Assembly (NCBI RefSeq): GCF_000346465.2
Contig: NC_034015.1
Span: 18,709,510-18,773,509 of the forward strand
Origin: Prunus persica
Lineage: Eukaryota; Streptophyta; Magnoliopsida; Rosales; Rosaceae
DNA: 64,000 nucleotides
Reading direction: 5' to 3'
Shown here: in pieces, positions 34,601-47,441 of the stretch
Layout of the letters: every line of letters begins with the position of its first letter
Numbering within the stretch: the first letter of the stretch is position 1
Position numbers and translations under genes: made by a program
The notes under the pieces: generated by a model
Database searches by the model: none
Seen by the model: only the letters and a program-made list of their open reading frames with translations
What the model was told of the DNA's origin: nothing

Positions 34601-37600
34601 ATTCTTCTTTTACTATTTGATACCAACATATAACTTTGCAATTCATCTGTTGCTCAACTTGACTATGTTTGCTATTCCCCTGTAGCATCTTCACAGAAGA
34701 AAGGTTGGAACGATTAACGAAAGGTATTGATCTTTTAGATTTAGAAACCCCAAAGGATTATGGCAATGGCGAAATTTTAGAAGAAAATACAGAAGAAACT
34801 TCACACAGCGTATCACTAAGTAGTAGAACTGAGGAGAACATGGTGAATAGAACAGCAGAGTTTTCTCAATCAAGTTTAAAAGATTCTTCATTTGGGAGAG
34901 TTGCAGATAATGGCATTCACCTAGAGAATCAAATGCTTGATGGGGATTTTAACTTGTTGAAGGGAAGGGTGATTGAAAACGTTGTTGTTCCAATTGATCC
35001 TGAAACCAAGACGGCCAGTTCCAAGAGAGAATCTGATGTTGCAAATGCTGAAGTTTCTGAGGTCTATGTTGATGATTTCTCTGCAAACAAGCAAACTGTA
35101 GAAAGGCGATTACCAAACGCTGTTCTACCTCTCCTGCGTTATTATCAGTATGAAAGCTCTGAATCTTCCTCCAGGTAGATCATTGTTGTTCTTTGGTGCC
35201 TTTTCACTTGTATTTCATGCTTTTTATTACTTGCATTAGTAGTTATTATCTTTTCTCTCTCTCACTAATTCTTGGAGCAGAGAATTGCACTTTTTTCTTT
35301 GAGCTACTTCAAGTTGCTGCACTCATGCCATTTATTAGTGTTTTATGCAGTTTTCAGGGCTCTCCCAGCGAGGACAGAAATTTTAGGAGTGATGTTGATG
35401 ATACAGAGACGGAAGAGGCATCTTTCTCTGGCCAAGATGATTCTGACCTCATTGATATTCTTGAATGGGCTAAGGTGAAAAATGAACTTTTCCTTTTTGG
35501 ATCTAGATATGATTCTAAGCTCTTTGTAACAAGAATCTTGTGCCCAGGCGTTCTCTTGACAAATTTTTCCCAAATTTTCAGGCAAACAATCATGGATCAT
35601 TACAGATAATAAGCGAGTACTACCAATTACGTTGCCCTGCTAGAGGTTCCACTGTTAGATTTCATCCTTTGGAGCACTTGCATCCCTTGGAATATCATAG
35701 ACCAGAAACAACCGTTTTACATATTGCTGGCTCAACCATTGATTTGAGATCGTGCAGTACAAGTCTAGAATTTGCTGAGGTAGATGGTGATGATAGCTTT
35801 AAGAAACTTTCCAATTTGATATGTGGTGGATTTGGTTGAACTTTTGATTGATTATGTCCCGGTTCCAGACATGATTAATCATTCACATTGCATTGCTGTT
35901 GATTATTATTAGGCACAGGGTGCACTCTCGGTAGAGGAGGAAGCAACTGCATTATCAGTATGGGCTATTGCATGCATATGTGGCTCCTTACGGCTTGAAA
36001 ATGTTAGTTAATGGCTCAACATCACATGAGTTCTACAGACTTCATTGATTATATTGTTATCTTTTCCCGTTTCTTGGAACTAGTTAATAGCTTGGCCAGT
36101 GCTATTTAAAGTTTCTCATAGGTTAACACTGTTTTGTTGAAATAATTTTTTTTAATTAAACAAAATGGATTTATTTGTTTTCAACCAACAAGGTAAATTC
36201 GTTTTGTTATGCTGACAGTTGAAACTGATAGTGGCGTCTACACTTATAAGCTAATTGAAACTGTAGAATTACTGCATGAGTAAAACTGGCTCCAACATTT
36301 ACAACATTTATGAAGCGGGAATCAATTTAAAATCTCCTCAAAGGAATCATTAATTACAATGTTGTAAGAGTGGAATGATATCCTGCGTATTATTTGTGGG
36401 TATTGTGCAGTGTCAGAATGTTTTCGTTAGTATATTATATTGAATGTACAGTTATATGAATGCATGTAGATTTGTGTGTGCCTGCTTCATGTCTGACTTT
36501 GGATTATTGATTCTCCTCATACTTCGCAGGTATTAACATTGTTTGCAGGAGCACTGTTGGAGAAGCAGATTGTAATTATTAGTTCCAATTTGGTATGTAT
36601 TATAAATTATATCAAGTTTATAATGTTTTGATGAAGATTATCAATCTGATGCATGTATTCTTTTTTACTCGATGTAAATTTTATCAGAGAAATTTATTGG
36701 ATTTATTAACATCTTGCCAAATGCATGTTCCAAAACAGAACTGTATAAGTATCAACTGCTGCTTATTTCGTAACAAGCTGAAAAAGCTCAACCCAAATGA
36801 ATTTAGTTGGAGGTAGTAAAGAACTGTATAAGTTAGCCTCAGGCTATAGGTGCAAGTTTGAACTTCCAAAACAGAGTGGCTCCTTTCTCAACAAGTCCCA
36901 GCAAGCGAGGCCTAAGGACCAGTTACACCCATTTATGTTGTTTATTAGAGATAGCTTGGCTTAGGAACTTTTTTTGAGTGACACTAGTGTTGCCATCATT
37001 ATTAGATCGTAGTTTTGTTTATTTATCAAAAGATCGTATTGTTACTGTTTCATTTGCTTATGTACTTATTTTTCGGTAAGCTAATATTTTAATATGGGTG
37101 TGGACTGTTCCATTATTTTTAAATTTGTTCTAATAATTTAGTTCTTTGACTAAGAAAAAAGATCTACAAAAGAATTTACATCAATGCTTTCTGATGTACA
37201 GGGTATCTTATCTGCCTCAGTATTGTCAATTATCCCTCTGATCCGTCCCTACCAGTGGCAAAGCCTGCTAATGCCGGTATGTTTTCCTTCTAGCCTACTG
37301 CCTGTGAGATTTGTCCCATGAGAAGTTACTTTTTTTAAACATAATAATTTCATTGCTGTTTTCATGTGAATAACAATGTGCATATACTTTCTAGGTTTTA
37401 CCAAATGACATGCTGGACTTTTTGGATGCACCTGTCCCTTACATAGTGAGTTCTCAATTTGTTGGCTGTTATGCCTATTAGTGCCATGGATTATGAATTC
37501 ATGTTTGTTGGTTTATCTGGACTCTGAATTTCCTCAAGTTATTAGTTGAAAGCAAAATTTTTTAATCGTTCACCATATGATTTAATCCTTATCTGTAGGT

Positions 37601-39353
37601 TGGTGTGAAGAACAAAACAAATGAAGTGCAGTCAAAACTAGCCAATGTAATTCTAGTTGATGCAAACAAGAACCAGGTCTGTTGTTTTTTAAGCAGTTGT
37701 ATTTTTCTACTTATATTGCAGCTCAAATATGTTCAGACTGGTTATTAACCGTATGCCTTACAATAAACAAAGCAGAAAGTTTCTATATATTAGTTTACCA
37801 TTTCCCATGCTTATGTATTATCTAGTTTTTTGGAATGGCTAGTATTTATCAAAATGCAAAATATTCCTCTAAAAACAAATAAAATGCGAGTGTCTGATCC
37901 TTTTCCCATTGTGTGATCTAATAGGTGAAGTCACCAACACTACCTCAGTTACCACAACATAAGGAATTATTTTCATCCTTAAGTCCTTATCATGCAAAGC
38001 TTGTGGGAGAGAGTTTTTTGGCTAGGAAAAGGCCAGTGTATGAGTGCACAGCTGAACAGGTGTGTTCTGCTTTGTTCTTTTTTGTCTGATTTCAAAGTTT
38101 TTAATTATTTACCATTATTCTCATGTGTTTATTTGCCGCATGTAGGTTGAAGCTGCCAAGGGTTTCCTATCAGTGTTAAGAACTTACTTGGATTCTCTGT
38201 GCTCTAACCTCCGTTCACACACAATTACAAATGTACAGTCGAATGATGATAAGGTCAGTTTGTTGTCCAACTGTGATAGCTGAAATGCTGTATAAGGATA
38301 TTTAGGTTTTTTTGACCTTCTTTGGAATGATGAGTGGTAAATATAATCTTCCAGAAAAATGGCCAGGCACACACTCACAGACACACTGCTAGTCATTAGA
38401 TAAGCTAGACTTCACTAGTAATGATGATTGCTGTAAAAGTTTAGGTAATATATGTCCTGAAACAAATATCACTATATTATTCTGTTACACTGAGGGTGCA
38501 ATGTTGGCTAATGTTATTTTTCAAATTTATTTTTGTATGCTTTACTTGTGATGGACTAAGTTCTGTTGAAGTGTCAATGGAACCTCAGCATAATACATCC
38601 TTATATCATTCACTTCGTACCTTCAGTTATGTTGAATTGATAAGTGCAGATCAATTTGTCAATTCTTTTGAATGTGAAATGCTTGCTCATATATCTAGTG
38701 ACATTCATATGTGAATGCACAATCATATGGTGACTTGTCTTGGAAGAATCCAAATGTATTGCTGCTGATCTGACACTGATTTTCTTGTAATTAGGTATCC
38801 TTACTTTTGAAGGAGAGTTTCATCGACTCGTTTCCTAGTCGTGATCGACCATTTATGAAGGTGTGTTCCATGACATAATTTTCTTTTGTTTCTCTGAGTT
38901 AACTGAACAGCCCATTGGCTTGATCATTCTATAGAATTAGCTAGCTGTTGGGATTTTAGTCTTATGTATTTCCTTAAGGTCATTATTATTGTTATCTTAT
39001 TTTTTATTTTTGCCTATTTTCTGAAAGTAGTTTATAATAGATGGTGTTGGTTTCTGTGTTCTGTGTTCGTATTTGGATGAGTGTAGTATAGGATGTCACG
39101 CTGAAGGCATCTAAGTTTTTAGTCGAGTCATGTAGATAAATCACTGATTTAACCTCCTTTTTCTCTTCGTTTTTGAAAGTGACTTGTAATGATTCTTACT
39201 TCAATGCTTACTCGGGATGCTCTTTAAATTGTAATACAGCGGAAAGCATACTGATGTTTCCTTTTCTCCCTAAATGCTATGCAGCTTTTTGTGGACACTC
39301 AACTCTTTTCTGTACATACGGATCTTGTTCTCTCATTCTTCCAGAAGGAATAG
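31667..39353 (+). CDS. DENN-domain-containing protein, 18 coding exons, 809 aa
   Basis: DENN proteins are exchange factors for Rab GTPases in membrane traffic. Coding exons: 31667-31972, 32401-32589, 32685-32768, 33406-33465, 33550-33594, 34041-34240, 34686-35174, 35351-35474, 35582-35779, 35913-36002, 36530-36592, 37202-37276, 37395-37445, 37599-37676, 37925-38059, 38146-38253, 38795-38860 and 39285-39353. All joins keep frame. An Ala-rich N terminus is followed by a uDENN part (FVYPPEKQVPLQYKDLLSFC; FELHFGVLN), a long acidic, Ser-rich insert in exon 7, the cDENN core (LPLLRYYQ; FAGALLEKQIVIISSNLG; LIRPYQWQSLLMPVLPNDML; APVPYIVGV) and a dDENN tail ending LVLSFFQKE. It resembles the plant DENN (AEX-3) proteins, not the WD40-bearing SCD1. 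Its Rab partner cannot be told from sequence. Single-copy here, with no breaks. Confidence 0.92.
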
Positions 39354-41930
39354 TCCTAATCTGAACATACGCCATGCTGAGGTCTGGCAGTGAGTTATAT
39401 TTTCCTGTTGTAACCTGAACGTAAGTTCGGTATGATGTCAAATTATTAAGTGACATAATATTCAAGAACTCAATCTGGCTTCTTGAAATGGCACTTCTCT
39501 TCCCCAAATGAAAGTTGCCTGCTTCGCATCGCGGCATTCTGTATCATGATGAACTTGTATTCCAGCATATGAGAGAACTCGCAGAATTCTGGTATCCCGC
39601 TTGAAGTGTAAATAGTAATTTTGTTTTATTTACTTGAGTTAGTAAAACATGACTGTTTCACCGTTCCGATTTAATAAAAATTTAGCGGTTGGTTATTGAG
39701 ACATACCCGCCTTATGCTGTTGTTCGGTGTGGCAGGCTGGTGCTTAACTTCTTGAGGATATGCACATTGGTTGTGTGGGGGCCTTTTTTTTTTTCTTTTT
39801 TTTTCCCCCCCGGATCTTAAACTAAGTTACTTTGAATGGTGCTAACTGCAACATTTCCTAAAATCCTGCAAACAAAAATATACAGAACTTTTTCTCCACC
39901 AATTCGACTTTACGAAGTCTTGAAAATTTTTAGGTTTCCTGGTTAAGTTTCATGCCAAATCTCATGTATAATTCTTGGAATGCATTCAGAAATTTTACAG
40001 AGTAATTAAAAAGAAAGAATATCATACAACTTTTGAATACAGTAACAGTCCAGGTTAAAATACATTAACTTGGAGGGAAGTGAAAAAAACAAAAAAAGGG
40101 TGTCTTTCAACCAGTGGTTGGGGATACTTGAAGGGATGTTTTTGGCTCAAGTGGGATCAATATAAAATAAAAATAAAAAAAGGGGAAAGGTCGGTTTGCA
40201 TTGCATGTGTTTCAGCCTGCCAGGTGATCCAAGAACAGTGCTAGACAATACCCTACTTGTGCAATTTCCGAACGTACAATACAAGAATAGTTTCAGGGGC
40301 AAATAAATGCAACCAAACATTAGGAACTCTCTTAAATACTTTGGTTTTTTTGTTTTACTTTTAACACCCCAGCACCACCACCACTTTCATTGAATTCAGT
40401 TATATCATCACTATGAGGGTCCTAATAATGCAAGTCTTGGTCACCGCCAATTCAAAGATGGCCTTCTTCTATTTTCAAAGTCAATATATATGTCTCTATT
40501 ATTCTCAAACCCCCAAGTCAAAGTATAACTATAAGAGGAAAAGGAAACGCAGAGAATATATTTTTCTCTTATTTGTTTACAACTTTGGTCTGAGTTGTGA
40601 TGTAATCTAAATCAGAGAAGCAGTGTCTTCTGTTTACAAGTCTTGAACTTTGACTTGTTCCCTTGGTTGGTCAGTCACTTCACTTGTATGCTTGCAAACC
40701 ACTTAAGATTAAAAATAAAAAAAGTTTACTTGTATTGTATGCTTGCAAGCCACTGATGATCATGGGCCTGCCTCCTGCCACAGGCCAAGGAAACCCATTT
40801 ATTGAAGACTTGGAGTGAAAAGTTTCATGTATTTTATTGCTCTCAAGTTCTCAACAAGGTTAGAGTTCTTCTGATAAAAGTTTATAACTTTATAAGCTAA
40901 AGTGAACTGAGAAAAAAAGAAAACTCCTGTCCTTTGGATCAGTAATGACCCTTAATCATAAGGTTCAAATCAACGGTTAAGATCTGCACACTAGTTTATA
41001 ATGCAGGAAAAAAAGAAACTTGTCTGAAGAAGAAGAAGAAAGAGAAGAAGACAAAGCAACCACATGAGCATTTGAAACAAAGAAAGCAAGCAAACAATAA
41101 GAAATATATAAGAATAATAAGTACAGTGAGGGTTGCTGTATTTGATCAGAACCCAAAAGCGGTCCTGCTCTGAATCACTGGTTTTCTAAATTTCCGAAAT
41201 TGAAAAAAAGGCCAGAGTGTAAGTGGGGGGTACTGGGGTCTGAGGTAAAGGAACAGAAAAAGTAAAAGAGTTAGTAGCAGTAAAAGCTCAAACCGTACAA
41301 TCTTCTGCTCACACAGGCATTAGCTTCAGATACCAACTCTATAGTCTCTCAGACAGACAGACATAATAACACTGAATAATTAAATAATCTTTTTTCCTTT
41401 TTGTTTTTGTTTTTCAATTTTTTTTAAACATTTACAACTTCTTTATTCACTTCCCTTTAGTTTATGGATTTCTGTAGAGTTGTCAGAGACAAGAGCTGCC
41501 ACAGAGGCAGAAGCTTAGCTGCAGAACCAGAAGCAACAGAGGTGCAGTCATAATATGAGCACAGAGGAGAGAGAGAGAGAGGAGGTGGCAATGGCATGCA
41601 GCACTGTAATCAGAACCATTAGTTTTATCCATGTACAGAAGATTCTGCAGCTAAATGGTCCCTGAAATAAATATACCTACTCTACTCTCTCTGCTCTGCT
41701 CTACTCTCAAACTCAAAGGCCCTCCCTCTCCCTTTACTAATAATATTGAAATTGAATCATGCAAGTGCAGCCCAACCCCATCCTGTTTCTCTCATCTTTT
41801 CTCTCTTTCACTGCTCTGTGAAGTCTGAGACAACCAAGTTTCATATTTTTCTTTCCAATTTGTTCTTTGGAGGAAACTTGCTTGCTCTTTCTTTCTGATT
41901 TGGAATTTCCCTGCCTCTTCAATAATAGTA
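39354..41930. other. Intergenic region and promoter/leader of the GRF gene
   Basis: The first part is the 3' flank of the DENN gene. The rest up to 41930 is AT-rich, with a poly(T) tract at 39787-39804 and (GA)n and (CT)n tracts from 41565 onward that are common in GRF leaders. No other gene was recognised. Confidence 0.5.
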
Positions 41931-42227
41931 ATGAGTGGGAGAACCAGGTTTCCTTTTACACCGTCTCAGTGGCAAGAGCTTGAGCACCAAGCTCTTATCT
42001 ACAAGTACATGGTTTCAGGCATCTCCATCCCACCTGATCTCCTCTTCTCCATCAAAAGAAGCTGCTTGGACTCTCCTCTGCCTTCAAAGCTCTTCTCACA
42101 CCACCCTCCGCATAGTAAGCCAACTAGTACAACACCCCCCCCTTCCACCCCCCCTCCCCCCTTCTCTCTCTCTCTCCGCATAGTAAGCCAACTAGTACAA
42201 CACCCCCCCCTTCCACCCCCCCTCCCC

Positions 42228-42272
<45 letters not shown>

Positions 42273-43587
42273 GTGTGTGCGCGCTAAGAATGGAACTTTA
42301 GAGCTTTTTGAATGAATAATATTTTGGGTTTTGCTTACAAGAAGGTTCCTTGTTATGTTTGTGTGGATTTTGCAGTTGGATGGAGCTGTTTCCAGATGGG
42401 TTTGGGGAGGAAAGTAGACCCAGAGCCAGGAAGGTGCAGAAGAACAGATGGGAAGAAATGGAGATGCTCAAAAGAGGCATTTGCTGATTCAAAATACTGT
42501 GAGAGACACATGCACAGAGGCAAAAACCGTTCAAGAAAGCCTGTGGAAGTTTTCAAAACACCAATTACAACAAACTCAAACCCATCATCATCATCAACAC
42601 CAACAACCATCTCATCAATCACCTCCAAGAACAACCCCCCTTCTACATCAACCGCAACCTTCCATTCCCTTTCTTCATCACTCTCATCACTGTCCTCTGA
42701 CTCCCACCACGCTCAGCCCAACCACTCTAGTTACAATACCAATCTTGATCATCACCCTTTCCTCTATCATCACACATCTTCTTCAAGGCCTCCTGGATTT
42801 GGTTTGTCACATCAAGAAAGAAATACTTCCTTGCTTCTGGACTCTGGTTCTTATCCCCAAGCCAGCTCAGAATACAGGTTTGTCTAGAAACAACTCATAA
42901 AGTTATGGTACTTATTTTCAATGTGTTTTATGTTATTTCTTTGATTATTTAACCTGTTCGTGGTTAAAATTTTGTTTTGTTTTTTGTCATTCTGGGAGAA
43001 GAAATAGGTATGTTTATGGGCTGAAGGAGGAGGTGGATGAGCATGCATTCTTCTCAGAACCTTCGGGGTCTGTGAGAGACTTCTCTGGCTCTTCATCTAT
43101 GGATGACTCTTGGCAGTTCACACCACTGACAATGAGTACTTGCACTTCTTCATCTTCAAAACAGAGAAGCTGCTCTGCTTTACAGAGTGAACACTCTCAC
43201 TTGCAGCTTCAGAGCAATATCACTCCTAAACAGCAGAATTACTATGCTTTGGGTAGTGACATGAAAATGGACAGAAATGAAGGAACCCAGAAAACCATTC
43301 ATCGCTTCTTTGATGAGTGGCCCCTGAAAGACAAAGATTCATGGCTTGACTTGGATGATAAATCATCAAACAGTGGATCAGTTTCAAACACCAGGCTCTC
43401 AATCTCCACTCATGACTTCCCCATCTTCAGCTCAAGAAATCATAATGGTACTTACACTGTTTATTTTCAGTTTGTCAATTAATATTCATTTGTTTTGAGT
43501 TAATTAGCTATACTGTTCTTGATTGTTCAGACCCAGTTGTGATCTTTGTCTATTAAGTTCATTTTGTTTGGTTTTGCAGATGACTGA
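41931..43587 (+). CDS. GRF: Growth-regulating factor (GRF) transcription factor, 4 exons, 377 aa
   Basis: GRFs act with GIF coactivators to promote cell proliferation in leaves and other organs. Exons are 41931-42114, 42376-42877, 43008-43447 and 43580-43587 (the last encodes only Asp-Asp and stop). The QLQ domain is residues 7-42 ([20 protein letters not shown]). The WRC domain is about 76-118, with zinc ligands Cys82, Cys92, Cys103 and His106 ([17 protein letters not shown]). The C-terminal half is Ser/Thr/His-rich, as in transactivation regions, with the [13 protein letters not shown] block (FFDEWP is a GRF hallmark). A miR396 site lies in the WRC coding region. By overall form it is nearest the GRF5-like group, which I state with little confidence. 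A 68-bp repeat doubles the donor site of exon 1. Confidence 0.94.
42109..42244 (+). repeat. 68-bp tandem duplication across the exon 1 splice donor of GRF
   Basis: Units 42109-42176 and 42177-42244 both begin cgcatagtaagccaactagt. The first gtaagc is the donor that keeps the GRF frame. The second is an identical decoy 68 bp downstream; 68 is not a multiple of three, so its use would shift the frame. Confidence 0.92.
42219..42271 (+). repeat. (CT)n microsatellite in GRF intron 1
   Basis: This is an almost pure ct repeat directly after the 68-bp duplication. Confidence 0.9.
42527..42548 (+). promoter_or_regulatory. miR396 target site in the GRF coding region
   Basis: The site reads ccgttcaagaaagc followed by ctgtggaa. 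This is the conserved GRF target of miR396, including the one-base bulge typical of GRF sites. It encodes RSRKPVE at the end of the WRC domain. Confidence 0.92.
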
Positions 43588-45921
43588 GTCTCTCTCTCCA
43601 GTACTGGTTTCTGAATCAAAGGCCAAAACTGTACTTACCTGGTGCGTCACTTTAATTTTGGTGTTTGGGTGTTTGTGTGTAAGGTCTAATTACAAATTGA
43701 CTATTTTCTTTTATTTTATTAGCTGAATGTGGTTGAATCAGATTATTGTGTTTTAAATGAAGGATCCTATGTCTCTGGCCATCTTGGTTTCATGTCCTAC
43801 TCTACTTCATATAAGAGGTTCCAAATGAGTCAGCCAAACCTGTTTTATTTTTAGGCTACCATTTTGATGTTTTGTTTGTTTGAAATCATAATTGAGGGGA
43901 CCCAATGGACCCAGGATTTGCTAAATATTTTGTCAGTTCTGAATCTGAGCTTACACCAGGTTATGTTGGCAAAGAGTAAACCATCCTTGTAAGTTGTAAT
44001 CTTCAAACCAGGGCAAGCATTGATCACCTTATAAATATATCCACCAGCCACTATACTGGGAAAACGACTCTTCATCAAATGGCTTTTCCCTTCTTTCTTG
44101 GTCCCTGTTAAAACAACTTACTTTGTATATATATAATATATATACATACAGTAAAAGAAACCAGAGAAAAGAAGAAAAAAACAAATTTCAGAAGAAGGAA
44201 AAGAAAGAGAGAGTGGTATTAGATGCACGTGCAGTAAGCAGTGACAGTAGCAGATGCAGATATAAATCTGTGTTTAAAATTGTATAAGAATCCGTTTACA
44301 AAGCTGAGGAACCAAACATAAATTGGCGCACGCATGTTTTCTTTGAAAAGATGCCAACCACTCTGCTGCTTCAAATCTTAGATCATGCAAGTTTTATTCA
44401 CCCAATATCTACAAAAGAGCTAGCTGCCAATTCTTCAACCCATATATTAAATAGGACATTTATGTTGGATCCTCAAGCATGTTAAGCCTAATAAATGAAT
44501 CTACAATATATTTTTTGTTGTTTTTTTTTTTTGGCACTCACTCTTTGGTAATAACCCCATTGCAGTCTTATATATATAACAGATACTGCTTGCCTCATTT
44601 TCTGTTTTTTTTAAAAAAAAATACTCTTTCTTCTTGTGAATTAGAGTTTGACACATGGAAAAATAATTCATCAAAAATACAAAAAAAAACTCTTACACAT
44701 GTCACACTGTTATTGGCACGAATATAGGAGCTCCTACTTACATAGCAAGGAGAAAAGTATTTTCCTACGTAACCAGATGTAGCATATGTTTATTTGTTTT
44801 AATTATTATTGTTTTCTTGGGAAAAGCTTGAAAATCAACTTAAAAGGGAAAAAGGTGGAAAAAGACCCTTGAATTAAATATTCTGATGTTATTGGAACTA
44901 GAGTAAACTGGGTTCTTAAAAGTTGAAACTGCTGAAACAGTCCTGATCCCACTCCACAAGAAAGAGAGTGTATGGGCGTGAAAGTTGTTTAGTCATATAG
45001 AAATGAGGCAGCCAAAATAGGCAGAAGGGAGAGGCAGCGAAGCTTTAGCAGAAACAGCAACACTAATCTAATCTGAATTGTTCTGAGGCCTCTGTTGGGT
45101 GAGTGGGTCTGTGGTTGGATACTTGGATTGGACCAGAAAGAGGAAAGAAGAGTCTGCAGATTTCACCATCTTTAGAGACTTAAAAGGACTTCTACACTCA
45201 TATCAGTTGGCAGATAACTTGATGTGCACTCTCAAGTCTCTAACACCTCGCAGTTTCAAAAAGAACAAAAGTGGAGAAGCTTCATCTTATGCACTGTCGT
45301 TTCAACTCAAGGAGAAATCTTGAAAGGAAAACTTTTAGATGTAACTAAGATTTTTCAACTCAAACATCTGAAAATGTTGAGACTCTTTTGCTTATAGCCA
45401 CATCTCAGACGCATGTGGTGATTCTATGGTTCAACCTCCATGCATGCATCTATCTAAGACTGTCAATCGCAATGAGATGCCCTCCAGAAATAAGATCATC
45501 TAATCACTAGAGGTTCAGTCCCACCGGTAATATGCCGTGGTGCAATTCTGGTGCACATGTATTCGGACAAGCCCAGGTTTTCGAAGTACAGAATAAAACA
45601 CTCAAAATCTTACATTCATATGCATATGAGATGATCGCGGCCGCGGGGGGGAGGGGGGGGGGGGTGGGGTGTGGGGGGTTGGTTAAGCACTAGAAATGAG
45701 GAAATGAAGCTTCTATTAGAATTTTTTTCTTTTCTCTATTTATTTTTTAAAGTTACAGAATACATGAAAAGAATTCTCAGAACTCTGGGGATCACAAACA
45801 GAAACTATAAACAATGCAGTGATCCTCAGTGAATAACTCATGCCTTCATATAAATATATTTTTTGTTCAAAATTGCAAGACATATTTACTCCTGATTCCG
45901 TAGAGCTCAAGATGATGGATC
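43588..45921. other. Intergenic region between GRF and CTR9
   Basis: It holds the GRF 3' flank, AT-rich DNA, and a G-rich tract at 45636-45690. The open frame 45099-45323 begins on GTG and matches no family I know. No RNA gene was recognised. Confidence 0.45.
45636..45690 (+). repeat. G-rich tract with an adjacent gcggccgc site
   Basis: After gcggccgc come runs of G (7, 11, 4, 6) broken by single A or T bases. Four or more G runs in ~45 bp fit the G-quadruplex pattern. Confidence 0.8.
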
Positions 45922-47393
45922 TTAATCATCATCATCATCAAGAGCGGCCTCTCCATTCACTTTATCACCGCCTTCTCTGCCTTCTCCATCACTCCGTAAC
46001 TCTGCAGAATTTTCTCTTACAGGACTCGACCCCGGCTGCCTCTCTTGTTGCTCATCATCATCAGATTCTGACCATGCCCGCCTTCGTCGAACTGTGGTTG
46101 TTGAAGGTGCAGCCTAGAACATAAGATGAATATGTTACAGCCAGCAGGAAGTGAAACATTTAGTCTCTCAATGCATTTCAGCAAGAAATTTTCAGCAGGT
46201 TAGAACTCAGACATGAGAATGTATAAAATTTACCACCTCATCCTCGGCATCAGAATCTTCAAGCCCAGCTGCTGCAAGAGGATCTTGAACATTCTCTTCA
46301 TCATCCTGCTCATTCATCTGACCAGTAGGCTCCCTGTAATTCGTGTTGGCATCTTCATCTTCCAGTTCTTCCTGATCTTCCATCATATCAGCTTCTGCTT
46401 CCAATGTGTCGTAACGCGACCTTGAGTATTTGTCCTTCTTTCTCCTTTTTCCACCTTTTCTCCTTCTCTTTTCACCATTCCCGCCCTCCTCATCATCCAT
46501 TTCTGATCTTTCCCTTCGCTTAGAACCAGGTGTACTGCTCTTCCATTGCTCCTGAAGATGCAAAAAGCTTGGGGCAATTAGAAACATGAAATTCTTCAAC
46601 CAAGTTTAGATGTAAAATAAATAAATAAAAGCTATCCACTTCCTGTATCCTTCAGCATCCATCTATTTTCTATGAGAATGGCCTGTTTGGATACTACATT
46701 AGCATTCTCAGATCTATACAGATCTCTCTAGAACAGCAGAATTATTCAAAGATATAGTTCTTTGATGATTTTCATAATACAAGCTAACTAATCTTTGATC
46801 TGGTGCTCACAGTCGAGCTTGGTAATATAAGACTTGAAAGAGAACTGCCACATTCCAAATAGGGGCAACCAAGAGGGAAGTATCAGTATAGACAACTCAA
46901 TTATCAATCTTTACCTTGACGCGCTCAAACTGTTCCTCCTGTTGTCTCACTCGCTTCAGTTCGTCCTCTTGCAATCTTCTCTCCAACTGTTATACAAAAG
47001 CATCAATAAATGTATGATGTAAACTCATACAAAAGTATTAATACATTAACCATCGTCGTACACAGAATGAAGCAACTTTCAAATACCAAACCTGAAATTT
47101 CCTCTGTTCTTCAGCCTTACGACGGGCTTCCTCAGCCAATGCCATCTGACGAGCAACTTCTTGTTTGTGCCGAATCTTCTGCTCCTCATGCTCAGCTACT
47201 TTAAAGTGAACTCTCGCAGCCTCAAGCAAGTGACTACAATACTCAACATGGGTGTCAATTTTTTTCTCATCAAACCCATGAAAGTGAAGGCTGGAAGCAG
47301 CAGACAACTGTCTAAATAAGCGAACAGCATTTTCTAGCTCTGCAACTGTTGACCGCACCTAAAACATTGATACAAACAGAAATTTATGTGCTC

Positions 47394-47441
<48 letters not shown>

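Noticed and set aside
41935..42183. Alternative frames through GRF exon 1 and intron 1
   Set aside because: They read through the donor into the c-rich repeat and the ct tract; the QLQ frame ends at the donor at 42114.
45099..45323. 74-codon plus-strand frame between GRF and CTR9
   Set aside because: It starts on GTG and has no recognised domain or splice partner.
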